A stretch of DNA of 45,761 nt from Halapricum sp. CBA1109 (GTDB lineage: Archaea > Halobacteriota > Halobacteria > Halobacteriales > Haloarculaceae): positions 1 to 45,761 of the forward strand of contig NZ_WPCA01000006.1 in assembly GCF_009741825.1 (NCBI RefSeq), written 5' to 3'. Of the stretch, positions 34,913 through 42,976 are shown piece after piece. How positions within the stretch are numbered: the first letter of the stretch is position 1; every line of letters begins with the position of its first letter. The translations under genes and the position numbers were made by a program. Under the pieces are notes generated by a model. The model did not search any database. It was not told the DNA's origin and saw only the letters and a list, made by a program, of their open reading frames with translations.

Positions 34913-35902
34913 ATGAAACGGGTGACGGTGCTCGCGGGACTGTTGGCCGGACTGCTCGTGCTGTCGCTCGTCCTGTTGCGCGCGGTGTTCGGGACCATAT
35001 TCTTCGCCATCACCGTCGCGTACGTCCTCAACCCGGTCCGCACGCGCCTCGTCGACCACGGGCTGTCCGCCCGCATCGCGGCGACGATAGCGACCGGCCT
35101 CGCGTTCGTCGGTGCCGCGCTGGTGGTGTTGCCCCTCGTCGTCGTCCTCTACATCCGACGGCAGGACTTGGTCGATTTCGTCCGGACGGTACCCGCCGAG
35201 GTAGTCGTCGAACTCGGCGGCGTCCGGTACCCGATAGAACTGGCGACGTACACCGACCGCGTCACCTCGGCGCTGGGGTCGCTCGCGCTCGATATCGCCC
35301 GGGCCGCGCCGGCGTTGGCGTTCAAGCTCTTCCTGTTCGTCCTGCTGGTGTACGCGCTGTTGATCCGGCCCGACGAGATAAGCGCCGCGCTGTTGCGGCC
35401 GGTGCCCCGCGAGTACCACGACGTCGTTATGTCGATGCACCGGCGGGTGAAATCGGCGCTGTACGCCATCTACGTCCTGCAGGCGGCGACGGCCTTTGGC
35501 ACCTTCCTCCTCGCGTACGTCTTCTTCACCATCTTCGGCTACGACGCCGCGTTCTCGCTGTCAGTCATCAGCGGCATCCTGCAGTTCATCCCTATCGTCG
35601 GGCCGAGCATCGTTATCCTCGCGCTCGCGGCGTTCGAGGTGACGCTCGGCAACACCGTGACCGCACTGCTGGTCGCCGCCGTCGGCCTGTTTTTCGTCGG
35701 GTTCCTCCCGGACGCGGTGATCCGGACCCAGTTGGCCTCTCTCACCGCCGAGATGTCCGGCAGCCTCTACTTCATCGGGTTCACCGGCGGTATTCTGAGC
35801 ATCGGTATCGTCGGCGTCATCGCCGGGCCGGTGCTGGTGGCGATGCTCGCCGAGGCCGGGCAGTTGCTCGGTAGCGAGCGCCGGGCGGACTACTCGGACT
35901 GA
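34913..35902 (+). CDS. AI-2E family transporter
   Basis: 329 residues from ATG 34913. Two N-terminal helices, a third near 65-85, a soluble segment (about 85-140), then four or five helices. Family marks: FGTIFFAITVAYVLNPVRTRLVDHG, AISAALLRPVPREYHDVV-like loop before the third helix group, and GILQFIPIVGPSIVILALAAFEV (about 215-237) with FLPDAVIRTQL. The family was named for autoinducer-2 export but includes Na+/H+ antiporters; the substrate is open. It starts 11 bases after the kinase stop, suggesting cotranscription with the sensor. Confidence 0.84.
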   Translation: MKRVTVLAGLLAGLLVLSLVLLRAVFGTIFFAITVAYVLNPVRTRLVDHGLSARIAATIATGLAFVGAALVVLPLVVVLYIRRQDLVDFVRTVPAEVVVELGGVRYPIELATYTDRVTSALGSLALDIARAAPALAFKLFLFVLLVYALLIRPDEISAALLRPVPREYHDVVMSMHRRVKSALYAIYVLQAATAFGTFLLAYVFFTIFGYDAAFSLSVISGILQFIPIVGPSIVILALAAFEVTLGNTVTALLVAAVGLFFVGFLPDAVIRTQLASLTAEMSGSLYFIGFTGGILSIGIVGVIAGPVLVAMLAEAGQLLGSERRADYSD

Positions 35903-36690
35903 CCGGTCGAAAGCGGCCGCCCCGCGGCCTCCCACTCGGTGAGGCTCCCCTCGTAGAAGCCCACGTCCTCGTATCCCAGATGCCGCAGGACGACGTAGGT
36001 GTGGCTGATCCGCCGGGCGGTGTTACAGTAGAGGACGACCCGCCGGTCTGGCGTGATGCCGCGTTCGGCGAGTACCGCGCCCAGTTCGTCCCGCGGGCGG
36101 AGCCCGCGGTTCTCGTCGTCGACCGCTTCCCGCCAGTCGAACCTGACCGCGCCGGGGATGTGGCCCTCCTCGAACTCCCAGTCCTCGCGGGTGTCGACGA
36201 TGGTCGCGTCCGTGTCGATGGCCGCGGCGACGCCCTCGATGTCGACCAGCGGCGTCTCGGCGGGCGGGTCGACGGTGTAGTCGGTCGGCTCTCGCTCGGG
36301 CGCGTCGCTCTCGACCGCTCGCTCGCGCTGCCACGCGCTGAAGTCCCCGTCAAGCAGGTGGAGTCTCTCGGGGTCGTGACCCAGCAACTCCGCGGTCACC
36401 AGAAACCGCGCGGCGAAGACGCCGTGGGTGTCGTCGTAGGCGACGACGTGGTCCTCCGGCGCGATACCGGCCTCGCTCAACAGTCCCGCCCACGTCTCCC
36501 GGTCGGGGAGCATCCCCTCGCCCTCGCCGGACTCGACGGCGTGCTCGCTCGCCCGGAAGGTGTCGAAGGGAACCGAGACGGCCGTCGGTAGGTGCCCGAT
36601 GCCGCTGTACTCCCAGTCCTCCCGCGTGTCGACCAGCGCCACCTCGCCCAACCGGTCGGCCAGCCACGACCGCGTCACGATGTCCGTCAT
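35890..36690 (-). CDS. Two-domain sulfurtransferase (rhodanese family)
   Basis: 266 residues from ATG 36690. Two rhodanese domains: domain 1 (about 5-125) has DTREDWEYSGIGHLPTAVSVP but lacks Cys in its active loop (YDDTHGVFAAR). Domain 2 (about 145-260) has VDTREDWEFEEGHIPGAV and the active loop VLYCNTARRISHTY with catalytic Cys near 220. It transfers sulfane sulfur from thiosulfate or mercaptopyruvate to a thiol or cyanide. Its last 13 bases overlap the convergent AI-2E gene. A second, related gene lies divergently at 36930. Confidence 0.87.
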   Translation of the reverse strand: MTDIVTRSWLADRLGEVALVDTREDWEYSGIGHLPTAVSVPFDTFRASEHAVESGEGEGMLPDRETWAGLLSEAGIAPEDHVVAYDDTHGVFAARFLVTAELLGHDPERLHLLDGDFSAWQRERAVESDAPEREPTDYTVDPPAETPLVDIEGVAAAIDTDATIVDTREDWEFEEGHIPGAVRFDWREAVDDENRGLRPRDELGAVLAERGITPDRRVVLYCNTARRISHTYVVLRHLGYEDVGFYEGSLTEWEAAGRPLSTGQSE

Positions 36691-36896
36691 ACAGCCTCGT
36701 TCCCGGCGCGTTCGCTTGAACCGTGTGATTTCGCGTCTCACAGCTACTGACAATACTTGCCAGTACCCGCCCCGGTCGTGTCCGTCCGGTGGCCGACCGC
36801 CCCTCGCCGTCCGGCTTTCCGAGCGGGGGCGCCGACAGTACCGGCAACAATTGCTTCGGCTGGAGAACAGTGGCGTATGATGCCCTGACTGGAGCC

Positions 36897-36902
36897 ATTA
36901 TA
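36897..36902 (+). promoter_or_regulatory. TATA box of the second sulfurtransferase
   Basis: ATTATA in CCATTATATG sits 28-33 bases before ATG 36930 and 19-24 before ATG 36921. The spacing best suits a leaderless transcript starting at or close to 36930, since a haloarchaeal TATA box lies about 25-27 bases before the start site. Confidence 0.55.
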
Positions 36903-36929
36903 TGAACGGGGGAAGTACGGATGGATGCA

Positions 36930-37790
36930 ATGAGCGACTACGCAAACGACGTTCTCGTGTCGGCGGACTACGTCGAGGAGCACCTCGACGAGTTCCAGAG
37001 CGACGACCCGGCCCATCGGCTGGTCGAGGTCGACGTCGACACCGAGGCGTACGACGAGAGCCACGCCCCCGGTGCCATCGGCTTCAACTGGGAGACACAG
37101 CTACAAGACCAGACAGAGCGGGACATCCTCGACAAGGCGGAGTTCGAGGAGTTGCTGGGCAGTCACGGCATCTCCGAGGACTCGACGGTCGTCCTCTACG
37201 GTGACAACGCCAACTGGTTCGCGGCCTACACCTACTGGCAGTTCAAGTACTACGGTCACGACGACGTGAAGCTGCTCGACGGCGGCCGCGAGTACTGGAT
37301 CGAGAACGACTACACCGTCACCGACGAGGTGCCCGACTTTTCGCCGGTCGAGTACACCGCCTCCGGCCCGCGCGAGTCCATCCGCGCCTACCGCGACGAC
37401 GTCGAGAACGCCATCGAGAAGGGCCTGCCGCTGGTCGACGTCCGCTCGCCCGAGGAGTACTCCGGCGAGGTCCTCGCACCGCCGGGCCTCCAGGAGACCG
37501 CCCAGCGCGGCGGCCACATCCCCGGCGCGTCCAACATCTCGTGGGCGGCCGTCACCAACGACGACGGCACCTTCAAGACCCGCGAGGAGATCGAGGAGCT
37601 GTACGCCGAGGAGGGCATCGACGGCGACGAGACGACCGTCGCCTACTGCCGCATCGGCGAGCGCTCCTCCGTCGCTTGGTTCGCCCTGCACGAACTCGCG
37701 GGCTACGACGACACCGTCAACTACGACGGCTCTTGGACGGAGTGGGGCAACCTCGTCGGCGCGCCCATCGAAAAGGGCTCGGGCGACTAA
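36930..37790 (+). CDS. Two-domain thiosulfate sulfurtransferase
   Basis: 286 residues from ATG 36930 (MSDYANDVLVSADYV); an ATG nine bases upstream is possible, but the TATA spacing fits 36930 better. Domain 1 (about 8-130) is inactive in form, with VVLYGDNANWFAAYTYWQF and no Cys. Domain 2 (about 155-280) has VDVRSPEEYSGEV, GHIPGASNISW and active loop AYCRIGERSS with catalytic Cys. It fits the SseA/TST type. It is homologous to the gene at 35890 but only distantly, so this is an old duplication, divergently arranged with 239 bases between. A hairpin at 37805-37832 follows. Confidence 0.9.
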   Translation: MSDYANDVLVSADYVEEHLDEFQSDDPAHRLVEVDVDTEAYDESHAPGAIGFNWETQLQDQTERDILDKAEFEELLGSHGISEDSTVVLYGDNANWFAAYTYWQFKYYGHDDVKLLDGGREYWIENDYTVTDEVPDFSPVEYTASGPRESIRAYRDDVENAIEKGLPLVDVRSPEEYSGEVLAPPGLQETAQRGGHIPGASNISWAAVTNDDGTFKTREEIEELYAEEGIDGDETTVAYCRIGERSSVAWFALHELAGYDDTVNYDGSWTEWGNLVGAPIEKGSGD

Positions 37791-38412
37791 GCGTAGCGCA
37801 GGAGCCCGAGAGTCGAAACGGCGACCCTCGGGAGCCTAGAGCAAGCCGACCCGCGGAGAAGGGCAACTAGGACACACGATCGGTTCTTTTCGCGTGCTAC
37901 CACTTACCGAGTGGCGACACTGTGTGAGTTGGCGCCGTGCGAGGGACGAGCACCGGAGCGAACGTCGTGAGCGAAGGGCGCAGCGAGTCGGAGCACTCGA
38001 CCGCGCTGGGGCTTTCGAGGACTCGTGAGTGGATATGGCAGCGACGACGAAACGCGAACACCGAAACGCCCCGCCGTTCGGACTCGCGCAGCGACATATC
38101 CTCGCTCTCCGCGTCGGTTCTCACGCCGTTCGAACCGCCCATCGCTCGGATAGGGGTCGCTGCGACGAGCAGGCAGGTCCGAACGGCCGGCCCCTTTCAG
38201 TCCGCCCCGACGCACCGCCGACCACACCACACCCTCCCCAACCGATTCGCTCACTCCGGAGTCGTTCGCTCATCCCTCGCGCAGTGCGGTCGCGCACGGA
38301 GGCGCGACGGCGCACGCCGTCGGATGTCTCTACGGGCTTGTCCCCGACTGTCCGACACGCGACAGTGACCACTCACGAGCGCAACGGACCGAAGAAACAG
38401 CGACCGCCGGTG
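37791..38412. other. Long non-coding stretch with hairpins and haloarchaeal-style palindromic words
   Basis: No credible gene on either strand: open frames here lack family features and overlap one another. A hairpin at 37805-37832 pairs CCCGAG-GTCG with CGAC-CTCGGG around AAACGG, 14 bases after the sulfurtransferase stop. It could terminate transcription or be part of a small RNA. Further on, 38151-38199 pairs AGGGG with CCCCT across a 40-base loop. Words such as CGAACG, GAGCGA and GACGGCGCACGCCGTC are self-complementary. I cannot assign an RNA family. Confidence 0.45.
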
Positions 38413-38532
38413 TCAGTATACGCCGATCCCGTGGGCGTCTCGTGCGTGCTCGAGGAGTTCCTCCGTCGTGTCGAACTCCTCACCGCATGTACACGTGTGA
38501 TACCCCGTCTGGGATTGTTGGCGTGTCGCCAT
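38413..38532 (-). CDS. 39-residue zinc-finger microprotein
   Basis: From ATG 38532 to TGA 38413-38415. The sequence MATRQQSQTGYHTCTCGEEF continues to DTTEELLEHARDAHGIGVY, giving a C-x-C...H-x4-H zinc site. The C-x-C spacing departs from the usual C-x2-C of C2H2 fingers. A TATA-like TATAAT (38554-38559 on the plus strand) lies 22-27 bases upstream, right for a leaderless transcript. Haloarchaea carry many such tiny zinc proteins; the role is unknown. Confidence 0.72.
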   Translation of the reverse strand: MATRQQSQTGYHTCTCGEEFDTTEELLEHARDAHGIGVY

Positions 38533-38553
38533 ACCAAAACATTGTGTGCCAAC

Positions 38554-38559
38554 TATAAT
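38554..38559 (-). promoter_or_regulatory. TATA box of the zinc-finger microprotein
   Basis: An A/T island (AACTATAATAATTG on the plus strand) in very GC-rich surroundings, centred 25 bases before ATG 38532. Its place suits a haloarchaeal TBP site for a leaderless start. Confidence 0.5.
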
Positions 38560-38647
38560 AATTGTTTGTGGGCGTGTGCTACCGATGCGCACGCGACGGC
38601 CGGGGCCGACCCCAAGACGCAAGCGGGCCGGCCACGATGCTCCCGGC

Positions 38648-39151
38648 ATGTTCGACGAGATTATGCGGAAGTTCGCCGACAGTCCGAGCCAACAGCGGGT
38701 GATCAGGCTGTTGCTCGAACGCGGGTTCTCGGTCAACGACGACGGGCGGGTCGTCTCTGGCGGCATCGAGATCCCGAACACCGGCATCGCGCGGGAACTG
38801 GACGTCGACCGGCGGGTCGTCGACGCCACCACCGACGCCATCCTCGAGGACGACGAGTTGCGGCCCATCTTCCAGAACATCTCCGCCATCCCGAGCCTGA
38901 TGGACCTCGCGCCGGTGCTGGACCTGACCGTGGTGACACTGACGGTCAGCGACGCCGAGGCGTCGGGCCTCGTCGCCGACGTGACGGCCGCCATCGCCGA
39001 CGCTGGCCTGTCTATCCGGCAGGTCATCAGCGACGACCCGGAGTTCTCCGACGAACCGAAACTGTACGTCATCACCGCCGAAGCCCTCCCCGGCGAACTG
39101 ATCAACGACCTCCGGGCGATGCCGTTCGTCCAGAAGATACAGATCGAGTGA
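38648..39151 (+). CDS. ACT-domain amino-acid-binding regulatory protein
   Basis: 167 residues from ATG 38648 (MFDEIMRKFADSPSQQRV); an open frame extends upstream but is basic and unlike a halophile protein. The N-terminal ~85 residues look like a winged helix: PSQQRVIRLLLERGFSVNDDG, then NTGIARELDVDRRVVDATTDAIL. The C-terminal ACT domain (about 95-165) has TVVTLTVSDAEASGLVADVTAAI and ISDDPEFSDEPKLYVITAEALPGELI. This is the archaeal regulator of amino-acid metabolism group; it likely binds an amino acid and DNA. It is divergent from the zinc-finger gene. Confidence 0.8.
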   Translation: MFDEIMRKFADSPSQQRVIRLLLERGFSVNDDGRVVSGGIEIPNTGIARELDVDRRVVDATTDAILEDDELRPIFQNISAIPSLMDLAPVLDLTVVTLTVSDAEASGLVADVTAAIADAGLSIRQVISDDPEFSDEPKLYVITAEALPGELINDLRAMPFVQKIQIE

Positions 39152-39353
39152 CGATACCGGTAGTAAACAAATACTGATTAGTTACCGCGCCCGTCAGGCC
39201 CTATGTACGAGTAAACGTGCCCGCTCCCGATAGGTTGGGCCGGCTGATACAGACCGAGCATAAACAATACTATTTGGGCCGTCCGCATATCTAATAAACA
39301 ATTATGAATATATGCTCGGAAACCGTTCCCAACAGTAAGGAGATTTGTTTACA

Positions 39354-41884
39354 ATGGGAACGACCGACCTCCTCCGTCGGCTCCTCGGGCTAGGGCGGCC
39401 CGTCGAGACAGACGGCGGGACGGAACGGCGGACGCAGTCGGACCGGCCCGACAGCGACGCTCGGCGCTCCGAGACGGACCCGGAGACGGTCGAGCACCTG
39501 CGGGCCGAGTTACGGGAGACGCGCGAGGAACTCCAGTCGGTTCGCGACCAACGGGACAGCGCGCGTGCTCGGGCCGACAGCCTCGAAGCCGCAGTCGAGA
39601 CGGCGGCGGCGACGCTGGAACGGGCTGTCGACGGCGACCTGACGGTCAGGGTCGACGCCGACGGCGGCGAGTCGGTCGCCGACCTCGAGGCGGCCTGCAA
39701 CGACCTGCTGGCGGAGTGGTCGCGGTCGATAGAGCGCCTCCGGGAGTTCAGCGGGCAGGTCGAGGGGGCCACTGAACAGGTCTCGGACACCACCGAGACG
39801 GTCAGGACCCAGAGCCGCGCGGTCACCGAGTCGATCCGGGAGATCTCGCTGACGCCGACCGCCAACACGACCGCATCGAGGCGGTGTCCGACGAGGCCGA
39901 GGACCTCTCGGCGACCGTCGAGGAGGTCGCGGCCTCGGCCGACGAGGTGGCCCGCGCGGCCGAGGCCGCCGCCGAGAAGGCCCACTCCGGAAGCGACGCG
40001 GCGACGTCGGCGCTCGATGAACTCCACGCCATCGAGGAGCGGATGGAGGCGACCGTCGAGAGCGTCCAGTCGCTGACGGAGTCGGTCGCCGAGATAGCGT
40101 CCATCGTCGGGACTATCGACGACATCGCCCGCCAGACGAACATCCTCGCGCTGAACGCTTCGATCGAGGCCGCCCACGCCGACAGCGACGGCGACGGGTT
40201 CGCCGTCGTCGCCGACGAGGTCAAGGACCTCTCCGGACAGACCCAGTCGGCCTTAGAGGAGATAGAGCGGGCCATCGAACAGGTCCGCACGGAGGCCGAC
40301 GGGACGACCGAGGAGATACACCGGACCCGCGAGCAGGTCGCCGACGGCCGCGACACCATCGACGAGGCGCTGTCGGCCCTAGAGGAGATAGCGAGCGACG
40401 TCGAGTCCGTCTCCGAGCAGGTGACCGAGATCAGCCGCGCGACCGACTCACAGGCCGAGTCGACCCAGCAGGTCGCGGTGATGGCCGAGGAGGCCGGCGA
40501 CATCAGCGAGGCGACCGCCGAGACGGCCGAGGGCGTCGTCTCACAGGCCCGCGACCAGACCAGCGTCCTGACCGAGGTCCAGACGGCGACGACGACGCTG
40601 GCCGAACGGACCGAGACGCTCTCGTCGTCGCTGTCGACGTACGACACTTCGACACACACCGCGGACGCGGCGACGACCGTCGAGTTCTGGCACGCGATGA
40701 GCGGCGAGAAGGGACTGTTGCTGGAGACGCTGGCCCGGGAGTTCGAGTCCCAGTACGACCGGGACGTCTCCATCCGGCCGACGTCGAAGGGTAGCTACCG
40801 CGGGACGCTCAACGCGACGCTCGACGCCGTCGAGAACGGCCGGCCGCCGACGGTCGCACAGATCTTCGAGATCGGGACCAAGCGAGCGATGGACAGCGGC
40901 GGCTTCCGCCCCGTCGAGGACGTTCTCCCGAACGATTTCGACGCCGACGACATCCTCGCGCCGATCCGGTCGTACTACCGCTCGGACGGGCAGTTGTACT
41001 CGCTGCCGTTCAACGTCTCGATCCCGGTGTTCTGTTACAACCGGACGGCCTTCGAACGCGCGGGGCTGGACCCGGACCGCCCGCCCGAGACGTTCGACGC
41101 CGTCCGGGAGGCCGCCGAACGGATCGTCGAGGCGGGCGTCGCCGACGCCGGCATCACCTTCGCCAACTACTCGTGGTACGTCGAACAGTGGTTCGCCGAG
41201 GACGGCCAACCGCTGGTCGACCGCCGCAACGGCCGCGACGGCGACGCCACCGAGGCGTACTTCGACAGCGACACCGGCCACCGACTGTTCGAGTGGTGGG
41301 CTGACTTGGAGAACGACGGTCTCTATTACAACCCCGGAATCGAGGCTCGTGGCGCCGCGAAGTCGGCCTTCTTCGACGGCGAGGCCGCGATGTTGATCGG
41401 ATCGACCTCCTCGCTGACGGACATCCGTGACGGCGCCGAAGCGGCCGGGTTCGACCTCGGGACGGGACCGCTGCCCGTCGCCGACGAACGGCACGGCGTC
41501 GTCGTCGGCGGGGCGTCGCTGTGGGTGCCCGAGGACGTCCCCCGAAAGCAGCGACAGGTCGCCGGCGACTTCCTCGCGTGGCTGGCCCAACCGGCCCAGC
41601 AGGCCCGCTGGCACCGCGAAACAGGCTACTTCCCCATCCGTCACGACGCCGTCGACTCCCTGCGGGCCGAGGGCTGGTTCCGCGAGCACCCCCATCTGGA
41701 GTCGGCCATCCAGCAGTTACTCGACAGCGACGACACCGTCGCAACCACCGGTGCCCGTATCGGGCCGTTCGACACCGTCCGGACGCTCGTCGCCGAGAGC
41801 TACCTCGACGCCCGGGACAACGGCGTCGACGCGGCGCTGACTGACCTCGACCAGCAGGTCGAACGGCTCCTGACCGACTACTAG
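39354..41884 (+). CDS. Soluble methyl-accepting chemoreceptor fused to a UgpB-like binding domain (frame broken near 39849)
   Basis: Restored length 843 residues from ATG 39354, 11 bases after an AAGGAGA ribosome site. Residues about 45-90 are a coiled coil; 75-110 resemble a HAMP-like linker (LERAVDGDLTVRVDADGGES); about 130-430 form the MCP signalling hairpin with tip IDDIARQTNILALNASIEAA (about 255-275), followed by GDGFAVVADEVKDLS. One base is missing near 39848-39850; restored, it reads SIREIS-x-DADRQHDRIEAVSDE. From about 440 onward the protein is a full UgpB-type periplasmic-binding domain: TVEFWHAMSGEKGLLLETLA, SKGSYRGTLNATLDA, LPFNVSIPVFCYNRTAFERAGLDP, GGASLWVPEDVPR and WHRETGYFPIRHDA. 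UgpB binds glycerol-3-phosphate or its diesters. No signal peptide, lipobox or membrane helix is seen, so both parts are cytoplasmic. Confidence 0.83.
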
Positions 41885-41921
41885 CCGGGCCGTATTTGAG
41901 CGTTGGCCGCCTACTGTGCCT

Positions 41922-42299
41922 GTGTCCGAGACAGTCCCGCTCCGGGTGTTGCTCGGCGAGGACGGCCCGGAGCGACGCCTCGACGTCGAACCCGGGACCG
42001 TCCTCAGAGACGCCCTCCTCGACGCCGGTCTCTCCCCGCACGGCCGCTACGCCCGGCGGCTCAACTGCGGCGGGCGCGGCCTCTGTGCGACCTGTGGCGT
42101 CCGGTTCGGGACAGACGACCCCGACCCCGACCACTGGCACGACGAGTTGGCCGACCGCTTTGGCTACCCGCGACTGTCCTGTCAGCTACGAGTGACCGAC
42201 CCGGCGACGGTCTGCCTCCTCCCCGAAAAGCGCGTGTGGGGCGCCGGGAGTAGCCCGGCGCAAGCAGTATGTCCCTCGCCGCCGAACTGCCGACAGTGA
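41922..42299 (+). CDS. Plant-type [2Fe-2S] ferredoxin
   Basis: 125 residues from GTG 41922; a GTG six bases earlier is equally usable. Ligand cysteines in the pattern C-x5-C-x2-C...C: RLNCGGRGLCATCGVRFG (about 47-57) and RLSCQLRV (about 87). The N-terminal strand LRVLLGEDGPERRLDVEPG matches the ferredoxin beta-grasp. It carries electrons in the cytoplasm; its partner is unknown. It lies 37 bases after the chemoreceptor stop. Its stop lies 28 bases inside the start of yigZ, so the two are translationally coupled, or yigZ starts later. Confidence 0.85.
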   Translation: MSETVPLRVLLGEDGPERRLDVEPGTVLRDALLDAGLSPHGRYARRLNCGGRGLCATCGVRFGTDDPDPDHWHDELADRFGYPRLSCQLRVTDPATVCLLPEKRVWGAGSSPAQAVCPSPPNCRQ

Positions 42300-42892
42300 C
42301 CGACACCTACCGGACCGTCGCCGGCCGCGGGCAGGCCCGTTTCGAGGTGCGTGGCTCGGAGTTTATAGGCCACGTCGCGCCCGCGACCGACCGGGAGAGC
42401 GCCGAGTCGTTCGTCGACTCGGTCCGTGCGGAGTACGCCGACGCGACCCACAACGTCCCGGCCTATCGCGTGCGGACCGACCCGCTCCGGGAGTACGAAA
42501 GCGACGACGGCGAACCCTCCGGTAGCGCCGGAAAACCGGCGCTGAACGTCCTCCAGCAACGCGATGTCGAGAACGTCGTCGCCGTCGTCACCCGCTACTA
42601 CGGCGGGACGAACCTCGGTGTCGGCGGCCTCGCCCGGGCGTACTCCCGCGCGGTCAAGGAGGGCGTCGACGACGCCGGCGTCGTCACCGAACGACCCCAC
42701 GAACGGCTCTCGATCACGACCGAGTACGACGACAGCGGCACCGTCCGGTCCGTCATCGAGAGCGAGGGCGTCGCGTTCGAGGCCGACTACGGCGAGACTG
42801 TCGCCTTCGACGTCCGGGTCCCCGTCGCCGAGGCCGAGGCCCTCCGCGAGCGACTCAGAAGCGCGACCAGCGGCCGCGTCGACATCGAGTGA
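42269..42892 (+). CDS. YigZ/IMPACT (UPF0029) family protein
   Basis: 207 residues from ATG 42269; GTG 42296 is an alternative that would remove most of the overlap with the ferredoxin. Hallmarks: VRGSEFIGHVAPA, THNVPAYRVR, DDGEPSGSAGKPALNVL (about 78-94) and VVTRYYGGTNLGVGGLARAYS (about 106-126). A C-terminal DUF1949-like domain starts near 140 (ERLSITTEYDDSGTVRSVI). YigZ proteins are linked to translation or amino-acid stress; the biochemistry is unclear. The stop abuts the large inverted repeat at 42892. Confidence 0.88.
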   Translation: MSLAAELPTVTDTYRTVAGRGQARFEVRGSEFIGHVAPATDRESAESFVDSVRAEYADATHNVPAYRVRTDPLREYESDDGEPSGSAGKPALNVLQQRDVENVVAVVTRYYGGTNLGVGGLARAYSRAVKEGVDDAGVVTERPHERLSITTEYDDSGTVRSVIESEGVAFEADYGETVAFDVRVPVAEAEALRERLRSATSGRVDIE

Positions 42893-42973
42893 TAGTGTTT
42901 CTTGTAGCTGTGTACCGGTGTGACCGCCCGAATGCGGCCGGTCGATACCGAAATGACCTACAAGAAACACTAT
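42892..42973. terminator. Large inverted repeat between convergent genes
   Basis: A 16-base perfect inverted repeat: 42892-42907 (ATAGTGTTTCTTGTAG) and 42958-42973 (CTACAAGAAACACTAT). Inside, GACCG/CGGTC (42922-42926 with 42939-42943) and GGT/ACC (42917-42919 with 42947-42949) pair in register. The whole forms one long cruciform between yigZ and the HAD gene. It has no long T-run, so a bidirectional terminator or a palindromic mobile-type element are both possible. Confidence 0.55.
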
Positions 42974-42976
42974 GAG

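Noticed and set aside
42892-42973. Insertion sequence
   Set aside because: Inverted repeats only 50 bases apart with no transposase and no target-site duplication seen.
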